Assembly (NCBI GenBank): GCA_948567375.1
Contig: OX419755.1
Location: forward strand, 80,804,218-80,868,217
Source: Lunularia cruciata
Taxonomy: Eukaryota; Streptophyta; Marchantiopsida; Lunulariales; Lunulariaceae
Direction of reading: 5' to 3'
Length of the DNA stretch: 64,000 nucleotides
Positions 57,833 through 64,000 of the stretch are shown in pieces (the first letter of the stretch is position 1; the number at the start of each line of letters is the position of its first letter). The notes beneath the pieces were generated by a model. It was given only the letters and a program-made list of their open reading frames with translations, did not search any database and had not been told where the DNA came from. The position numbers and the translations under genes are program-made.

Positions 57833-58581
57833 GTGATGGACTATCTTTGTATTGGTGTTGTGGGTGGCACATTTGGGGCCAAGGAGAGAGACCGCATTCT
57901 TCAACAAGCCAGATGGTTCAGATTGGAGAGTAGACATCTTTTGCAGGAGGATGGTAGAGTGAGAGTAGTACCACTTCTATCTCAGAGACTACAGTTGGTC
58001 CGTCATGCTCATGAGGAGCTAGGACATTTTGGATTAAAGCGTACATATAGCTTACTCTAGAGTCATTATTGGAGGTACAGCATTTTGCTACCAGATGTGT
58101 GGTTTGTGACCAAGTTAGAGCATTGAATGATGCTCCTACGCCACAATTACACCCATTACCTATCATGAGATTGGGTTACCATTGGAGTTTGGACTTTGCT
58201 GGACCTTTACCGTTGATTGTGAGACATCATCAATATGTTTTGATGATGGTGGAGCACTTCTCCAAGTAGATTGAGTTGGTAGCACTTCATGACAAGTCTA
58301 GTGAAGGGACAGCTTACTTGTTCCTGGATCAAGTTTTTAGTCATTTTGGTGCACCAGTTGAGGTTTTGACTGATCTGGGTATAGAGTTCTTAGGGGAGTT
58401 TCAAGTTTTGTATGACAAGGCTTTGATTGATCATAGTACTACATCTTGAGATCACCCTAAGGCAGATTTCTTAGCTGAGAGAGTGGTTCAAACGGTGAAG
58501 AGAGGATTGTAGAAGTATGGTTTGCAGAGAGGCCACTTGGGAGATTGGGATCTCCAGTTACCTTGGTTGGCCATGGGCTAT
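57833..58581 (+). pseudogene. Element C integrase, first part
   Basis: 57833-58060 carries HAHEELGHFGLKRTYSLL; CVVCD follows in 58069-58269. Core: HWSLDFAGPLP (Asp), VLTDLGIEFLGEF (Asp) and ADFLAERVVQTVKR (Glu), so all three catalytic residues remain although stops intervene. Cut by LTR H at 58582. Confidence 0.88.
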
Positions 58582-59323
58582 TGTAATACCAAGAGCTAGC
58601 CATATGATCTAGATGTGAAATTTGGTTTGGTAACATCTAGAATGATGTTATACATGATGGTTGAAATAGATCAGATAGAAGTATCACCAAAAGAGTACTT
58701 CTACTAATAGGGCAGAAACCGAAATAGACTTGAGAACCTTAGAACCAATAGCTAGACATATGATTTAAAGGTGAGAATTGGTTTGGTAACATCTGGAAGG
58801 ATGTTACACATGATGGACTAAACAGATCAGAAAGAGGTATCATCAAAAGGGGACTTCTACTAATAGAGTAGGAACCAAAATATGCCTAAAATCTTTGAAG
58901 GCAATTTCGGAGGCCTAAACGGATGAATTAGGCCTCAAAAATGTGCAGATTCCCCCCCCCCCCTAAAAGAGGAATGGCTGGCCTTCCCTCCTCTGCTTTG
59001 TCTCGTCAAGACCTTTCCAACGGTACTTTACTCATGTGATTCTGAGATTCCTATAGGAAGATTCCTTAAAAGATTCCCTCTGGTCAAAGCTTGTTTGACC
59101 AACCAGATAGGACCTAGACCGGACATGTCACCCATCCAAGTAAGTAATCCAAGGGTGGAGCTTGCTGACATGTCACCTATCTGTGTCCCTAATCCTATGG
59201 TGGAGCTTCCTTGGCGGAGATCCTCTTTGTCTATATAATAAAGAGAAGGTGCTCCCTTGGGGCATCAATTGTTTGAGTGTGCAATCTGTGTTTTCTCTCT
59301 TCTCTTATCCTCAGAGTATTACA
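58582..59323 (+). mobile_element. Solo LTR H inside element C integrase
   Basis: 742 bp with ends TGTAATAC and GTATTACA (8-bp inverted ends) and a perfect 5-bp duplication GCTAT (58577-58581 and 59324-59328). Contains an internal duplication of about 150 bp (units beginning near 58603 and 58755, each with TTGGTTTGGTAACATCT and ACTTCTACTAATAG), an 11-base C run near 58953, and TATATAATAAAG near the end. No internal region, so it is a solo LTR; superfamily not determined. Confidence 0.88.
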
Positions 59324-59328
59324 GCTAT

Positions 59329-59990
59329 CGGTTCAGCCAGCAAGCCTCCTTAGCATCCTTCTCTCCTTACTTTCTACTTTATGGACAAGATCTAGATTTA
59401 CCAACAACCATTTGTCAAGATGCTATTATAGTTTTGGACTTGGATGATCTAGATATATGGATGAGCGCATGTTCTCAGCAGGCAGAGATCTTTCAGAGAG
59501 TGATGCCGATGGCCTTTGAGAACTTGGCAATCGCTCAACATAGAGATACCTTATGTTATGCTACCATTCAAGGAGGAGGTTATAGACCCTCAATCCTTCA
59601 ATTTCATCCAAGAGATTATGTATATCTATAGCAAATAACACCAACAACACTTGATGTTTTGACAAACCGCACTATCTTGAGAGTGCATGAGGTTTTGCTA
59701 TCTAGAGTCCTTGTGTTGGAAGGACGTAATGGTGTTGTTTGGAAGGATGTGCACAATTTTGCACCATGTCACCTCCCAAACATTGATGGTACTATAGACC
59801 CAAGCTTGGCACTTGTACGTGCAGGCTTGAGGTGTATGTTATGTGGTTCGTTTGGTGGAGTTGCTACTATGTTAGTATGTGATAGCTGTTTGAGAGGATG
59901 GCATATGGCATATGGCATATATGACTCCTCCCCTCACGGTGATTCCTTAGGGACAATGGTCATGTCCTAGATGTACTTGACCTATAGCTA
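59329..59990 (+). pseudogene. Element C integrase C-terminus and PHD finger
   Basis: Resumes with ASLASFSPYFLLYGQDLDLP, then LDIWMSACSQQAEIFQRVM and the C-terminal RTILRVHEVLLSRVLVLEGRNGVVWKD. The last part (about 59850-59984) is the PHD finger: CMLC, VCDSC, then WHMA (its final Cys lost by a small duplication of GGCATAT), and in a shifted frame W-S-C-P-R-C-T-stop. With element A this gives the complete C4-H-C3 pattern at the extreme end of Pol. Confidence 0.82.
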
Positions 59991-60148
59991 GTTCATTCTT
60001 TATATGGTGTAAATTGCAAACAGGCGACTAACAATGGGGCTCCATAGCACCCGGCCTTCTTATCTTTGCCCATCATAAGGTATACCATGTACTTGGAGTA
60101 GATGGCTATCAAGAGTTAGAGGGACCTAACCACTAGCTAGGAGGCAAG

Positions 60149-60253
60149 TGTGGCACTTTAGAATCTATGTATGATTTATGTGTGAGTTGTGCTTCTATAG
60201 TAAATGATGTTGACAGCGATGTATGTTGTGTAGCGATGTATATATGCACGATA
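60149..60253 (+). repeat. Element C, repeat B1
   Basis: 105 bp, TGTGGCACTTTAGAATC to GCACGATA, after purine-rich TAGGAGGCAAG. Separated from A2 by GC. Confidence 0.85.
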
Positions 60254-60255
60254 GC

Positions 60256-60705
60256 TATCATGCCATTTGTAGTGTCGTATCTAGATTGCTCGGACTCAAG
60301 AGTTGTAGTGATAGTAGTTAGAGGTATTTTAGCAATTTCCCATAGATTGCTTTCTGACAGTCAGATTTCATGTTTGGGGTATTGACTTCATGGTGGGGCC
60401 CACCATCACTTTGCACCATTTGCACCATCAAGTGTGCCATCAGCAGGAGTGTTAGGGTTCTAGACCTAGCTCAAGTCTAGGGGAATACTTTCAAAGTGTA
60501 GCTCCAAAGAGCTCACTTCTCTAATGTTGAGCCTTTGAGTTCATGGCTATGGTAGACAAAGGCCGGCAAGCGTCACTTGGATTCTCTTAGCTAGAGTGGG
60601 TGTGGCTTGATTGTAATCAATGCCCAATTTTTGGTAGTTTATAGAGTGACAGATCAAGTACCGATCTGAGTTGAGTTGATTTGAGAGTTGTAAACAATTT
60701 GATTA
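60256..60705 (+). repeat. Element C, repeat A2
   Basis: 450 bp, TATCATGCC (TG decayed to TA) to GATTA, the same length as A1 (22791-23240) and closely similar. Followed directly by B2. Confidence 0.88.
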
Positions 60706-60810
60706 TTGTGGTACTTTAAAGTCTATGTATGACTATGTGTGAGTTGTGCTTTTATAGTATATGATGTTGAGAGTGATGTATGTTGTGTAACAATGTATAC
60801 ACACACAACA
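60706..60810 (+). repeat. Element C, terminal repeat B2
   Basis: 105 bp, TTGTGGTACTTTAAAGTC to CACACAACA, the same length as B1. It ends exactly at the TGTT target duplication. Confidence 0.88.
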
Positions 60811-60814
60811 TGTT

Positions 60815-61608
60815 CTTGGACGATATCTTAATCTATAGCAAGATAGAGGCAAAACACGTGAATCATGTGCAAGAAGTCCTAAGACGACTATGATAATGGA
60901 AATTTTACTGCAAGAAGTCAAAGTGTGCCTTTTGGTAGAAGGAGGTTACCTTCTTGGGTCACAAGATCTCATCAGAGGAGATTAAGATAGAAGAGGAGAA
61001 AATCTAGGCCATTACTGATTGTCTTACTCCAAAGGATGCTACAAAAGTACGGCCATTTAATGGATTGGCCAATTTTTACAAACGGTTCATCTACTATTAT
61101 GCTCATGTGGCTGCACCATTGATTGACCTCTTGGGGAAGAATTTTAGCTTCCAGTGGACCACCAAGCATGAAGAAGCATTCCAAAATTTGAAACATATGG
61201 TGTCTTCAAGACCCATTCTCAACCATTTGATCCTCAACTCCCTTGTGTGGTTGATTTTGATGCTTCAAACTTTGCAATTGGAGCCATGTTGCAACACAAA
61301 TTCCTAGATGGACTACATCCCATTGGCTTTGTGTCTTGCCGACTAAATTCAGCTGAAAGAAATTAATTTGCTTGAGGTCAAGAACAACTTGCAATGGTAT
61401 ATGCCACCAAGATATGGATGCATTATCTCTTGGAGAACAAGTGATCATGCAAATTGATTACAAACCATTGTTGCAGATCTTACACTTTGAACACATGAAG
61501 AGTTGATATCATCAATGGGATGAGCAACTCCAATTGTTTGACATCAAACTTGAATACAAACCAGGTCAGTTCTATGTCATCCTTGATGCTTTATCATGAT
61601 GACTTGAT
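60815..61608 (+). pseudogene. F1 reverse transcriptase C-terminus and RNase H
   Basis: Resumes at LDDILIYSKIEAKHVNHV, directly joining the interrupted half before element C. 61065-61307 has NFYKRFIYYYAHVAAPLIDLLG and FQWTTKHEEAFQNLK, then the RNase H start (FDASNFAIGAML) and IKLEYKPGQ near 61550. Frame broken by stops. Confidence 0.85.
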
Positions 61609-62640
61609 TTGAAGTCTCTTGTTCTCATCACGGTGGCAATTACGATGGTGTCAATTGACTCCGAGGTCCATAACAAGTTTTGGTCAATTCTACAACAAGA
61701 TCCCTTCTTCCAAATGGTACATGGTTGTATGATAGCATGCGACAAGGAGTACAACACATTCTCCCTCAAGGAAGGCCTTCTATTCCATGAGGACCGGATC
61801 TATGTTCTAGCCAAAGGTGATCTCTGACTTGTGCACCTTCAAGAAGCCCATGATTTACCAACAGTTGGTCACATGGGTGTGGACAAGACCTTGGATACCC
61901 TCCAACACCAATGGTGGTGGCCCAACATGGCACAAGATGTTTGGGAGTTTTTCTAATCTTGTGAGAGTTGTCAACGCAACCTGAAGCTGAGTGGACTCCT
62001 TCAACCACTCTCCATTCTAGCTACTCATTGGGAACATGTGAGCTTAGATCTCATCACCTACTTGCCCGAGACAAATCAAGGTCACACAACAATTGTGGTG
62101 TTTGTGGTAAGCTTAGTAAGCAAATCCATTTGGCACCAATGGTTGATACTATGGATGCTCCAACCTTGCGGCAACTCTACTTTGACAATGTATTCAAGCA
62201 TCATGGGATGTTGCGTGTACTCATCTCCGACCGTGATCCTCACTTCATAGGAAAGTTTTGGCAAGCACTCTTCCAAATACTTGGCACCAAGCTTGCTTTG
62301 TCCATAGCCTATCATCTTCAAACTGATGGACAAAGTGAACATGCAAATTGCACCTTGGAAGATATGCTTTGTGCTTTTGTCAACATTCACCATACCAATT
62401 GGGATAAATGTCTTGCAGCTACGGAGTTTGCATACAACAATTCTAAATAGGCAAGCACCAGATTCTTTCCTTTCTTTCTTAATTTTGGACAAGACCCACT
62501 TGTTCTAGATTCCCTTCTTGCTCCTCCTCTGTCTCATGTCCCTCATACTTCCACCTTCCTGACCACCATCTCCCAATCCCTCCAACAAGCCAAATCTCAT
62601 TTCCTTGTTGCTAAAAATTAGCTAAAACAATATGCGGATC
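61609..62640 (+). pseudogene. F1 integrase
   Basis: HHCC part near 61840-61980 (VGHMGVDKTLDTLQHQWWWPNM, CESCQRN). Core: SLDLITYLPETNQGHTTIVV (Asp), VLISDRDPHFIGKFW (Asp) and LQTDGQSEHANCTLEDML (Glu) in 61968-62450, all catalytic residues present. Then WDKCLAATEFAYNNS and decayed C-terminal sequence. Confidence 0.88.
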
Positions 62641-63205
62641 ACCATCGCCGCAATCTTAGCTTTCAAGTTGGTGATAAGGTCATGTTCTCATCCAATAACC
62701 TCCCTCTTCCACTTGATGATACCCAAGTTTGTAAACTTGCCCCTAATTAGATAGGACCCTTTGATATCACCAAAATTGTCTCTCTTGTTGCTTATCGACT
62801 TGCCTTGCCTTGTCATATGTGCATCCATCTTATCTTTCATATTTCCAAGTTGAAACCCTTTTTTCCTAACCCCTTTTCTTTTTCCTCTTGAGTCCAACCT
62901 CCCCCTCCTCCTGTCCCTATCAATAATCATGAGGAGTACAAAGTTGATTGTATCCTTGCACGTCATCACATTTAACGAGGCCGTCAACAACATACAAAGT
63001 ACAAGTCCTTTGGAAAGAGTATCCACTTCATGATGCCACATGGGAACCTCTTTCTCATCTCCAGAATGCACAATTGGCCATCCAAGAGTTTGAAGCTTCA
63101 CTAGCAACGAGGACGTCATCAACTAGCAATGGAAGAATATGTAACAATATGGAGTTTAGCGACAAAGTTAGTAGGGCTAACAAAGTAGAAGATAAGATAA
63201 ATTAA
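62641..63205 (+). pseudogene. F1 integrase C-terminus and chromodomain, running into the 3' LTR
   Basis: Pieces of the GPF region near 62640-62800, then a chromodomain near 62930-63100: YKVDCILARH, a stop-containing stretch, YKVLWKEYPLHDATWEPLSHLQ and AIQEFEAS, the pattern of chromovirus chromodomains that target insertion to chromatin. The frame 62948-63205 crosses the LTR start (63140) and ends at a TAA 64 bases inside it, so the last about 21 residues of Pol are LTR-encoded (CNNMEFSDKVSRANKVEDKIN). Confidence 0.8.
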
Positions 63206-63563
63206 TCTAGAATATTCTAGAAGTATCTAGGAAGCTTCTTGGGAAGCTTCCCGGCTAGCTTAGCTTACACCCAAGTAGGTAACTTTTAGAAAAAAGCTTC
63301 TAGAAGCTTCCAACTAGCTTAGCTTGCATGCCAAGTAAGTGACTTCTAGAAGGAAGCTTCTTGAGAAGCTTCCCAGTTAACTTGGCTTGCACCCCAAGAA
63401 AGTGGCTCAAGGAAGCTTCTTGAGAAGCTTCTCAAGGGCCTTGTATGCTCCCTATAAATACAAGAGCCAAAGCTCATGCTAGGCATTTGTAGTTTTCCCT
63501 CATTCAAGTATCCCAATATGAGATTCTATTCTCCTATTTCTCTCCTAGTTTTGATCTTTTACA
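63140..63563 (+). repeat. F1 3' LTR with heat-shock elements
   Basis: 424 bp, TGTAACAATATGG to TTTTACA. Keeps GAATATTCTAGAA, paired GAAGCTTC-type dyads and CTATAAATAC in the same layout as the 5' LTR. Confidence 0.9.
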
Positions 63564-63789
63564 ATAGGAGTCCAAATGAGTGTGACAAGTGTTAATTCTC
63601 AACCACTGAGACACATGGAAGTCCATCATTTGGTTTCTAGCCACAAACTGGATACTATTTGTAATTGTTGCTCAATTTGAGGTTGTTGACTCAACATAGT
63701 AGAACTCAATGGAGTGGCCCTTTATTGGTTCATTTTTTAACTATAAATGACAAATATATAAAGAGAAGAAGTACATTAACTTGGGTTCA
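63564..63789. other. Right flank of the F1 nest
   Basis: Short intergenic stretch, no gene recognised. Confidence 0.4.
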
Positions 63790-64000
63790 TATAATACCAT
63801 TAGCTCAAAAAATTATCTAGAGGTGTAAATTGGCTTGGTAATATCCTTAGGGATGTTATATATAATGGTCTAAGTAGATTAGATAGTAGAGTCATCAAAA
63901 GCGTGCTTCCACTAATATGGCAGAGAGTGAAACACCTTGAAAACTTTAGAGCCAGTATCAAAGGCCTAAATAAATGAATTAGGCCTTGAAAATAGATTTC
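63790..64000 (+). mobile_element. Partial second H-type LTR at the window edge
   Basis: Starts TATAATACCATTAGCT (TG decayed to TA) and follows LTR H through TTGGCTTGGTAATATC, ATGTTATATATAATGG and CTTCCACTAATATGGCAGA. Continues beyond the window, so solo LTR or full element cannot be told. Confidence 0.75.

Larger units (their letters stand above)
22791..60810 (+). mobile_element. Element C: second DNMT/PHD gypsy copy, inserted in F1 reverse transcriptase
   Basis: Plus-strand sister of element A, about 9.9 kb after removing nested insertions. The ends are exact: TGTCACACC at 22791 and ACACAACA at 60810, flanked by TGTT (22787-22790 and 60811-60814). Deleting C and one TGTT restores the F1 reading frame (codons for VVVFLDD), which proves both the boundaries and the 4-bp duplication. 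Nested inserts: D 26154-49125, E 50200-53937, solo LTR 55142-55815, H 58582-59323. Order as in A: A1, gag, protease, DNMT, reverse transcriptase, RNase H, integrase, PHD, B1, A2, B2. Confidence 0.92.
19919..63563 (+). mobile_element. Element F1: Ty3/gypsy chromovirus, outermost shell of the nest
   Basis: LTRs at 19919-20335 and 63140-63563 and an initiator-Met-type primer site (TGGTATCAGAGC, 20337-20348). Gag, protease and the first part of reverse transcriptase precede the insertion of element C (22791-60810). The rest of reverse transcriptase, RNase H, integrase and a chromodomain follow. Without C the element is about 5.6 kb. The reverse transcriptase joins in frame across C as ...VVVFLDD... 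when one copy of TGTT is removed. No matching 5-bp target duplication is visible (CTATT left, ATAGG right), so one end may be mutated or recombined. Confidence 0.9.

Noticed and set aside
58953-58963. Run of 11 C as a possible structural or regulatory site
   Set aside because: A single homopolymer run inside LTR H, with no partner tract; may vary in length or be assembly noise.
1-64000. CRISPR arrays, rRNA and tRNA genes
   Set aside because: No regularly spaced short repeats with unique spacers, and no rRNA or tRNA cloverleaf sequence noticed; the short tRNA-like matches are retrotransposon primer sites.

Overview
The window is a plant nuclear segment made mostly of nested LTR retrotransposons, with one probable host gene at its left edge. 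The Ty3/gypsy lineages present (a chromovirus, Athila/TAT-like elements, and a gypsy family with a methyltransferase and a PHD finger) together with very large LTRs suggest a big-genome plant, more likely a gymnosperm or fern than a flowering plant. That placement is inference only. I found no rRNA, tRNA or CRISPR array.

Layout. 1-4196: flanking DNA with a two-exon gene (899-985 and 1869-2270) for a small hydrophilic, possibly LEA-like protein. 4197-14366: element A (minus strand), a decayed Ty3/gypsy copy carrying a C5-cytosine DNA methyltransferase (DNMT) domain and a C-terminal PHD finger, interrupted by a solo LTR. 14371-19918: intergenic DNA with small tandem repeats. 19919-63563: one nest of elements. 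Its outer shell is chromovirus F1. Element C, the plus-strand sister of A, sits in F1's reverse transcriptase (22791-60810, 4-bp target duplication TGTT). C in turn holds element D (26154-49125), an inverted 3.7-kb solo LTR E (50200-53937), a solo B-type LTR (55142-55815) and solo LTR H (58582-59323). D holds solo LTR G (27795-29665), a second chromovirus F2 (33086-38120) and a nearly intact element B (38456-44404). Nesting is four deep: F1 > C > D > F2/B/G. 63564-64000 is flank plus the start of a second H-type LTR.

Most interesting biology. (1) A and C both encode a cytosine-5 DNA methyltransferase between protease and reverse transcriptase, and a PHD finger at the end of pol. (2) Both have split direct repeats (A1-genes-B1-A2-B2), an arrangement known from tyrosine-recombinase retrotransposons, yet they carry a DDE integrase and make exact 4-bp target duplications. 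(3) The giant LTRs of D, E and G contain a long protein-coding frame inside the LTR, conserved between families. (4) The chromovirus LTRs carry dense canonical heat-shock elements just upstream of a TATA box, like heat-activated plant retrotransposons.

Nearly every retroelement frame is broken by stops or frameshifts. Element B is the youngest-looking (LTRs differ at about six sites by eye). Positions were read by eye from the sequence and from recognised motifs; domain limits are approximate.
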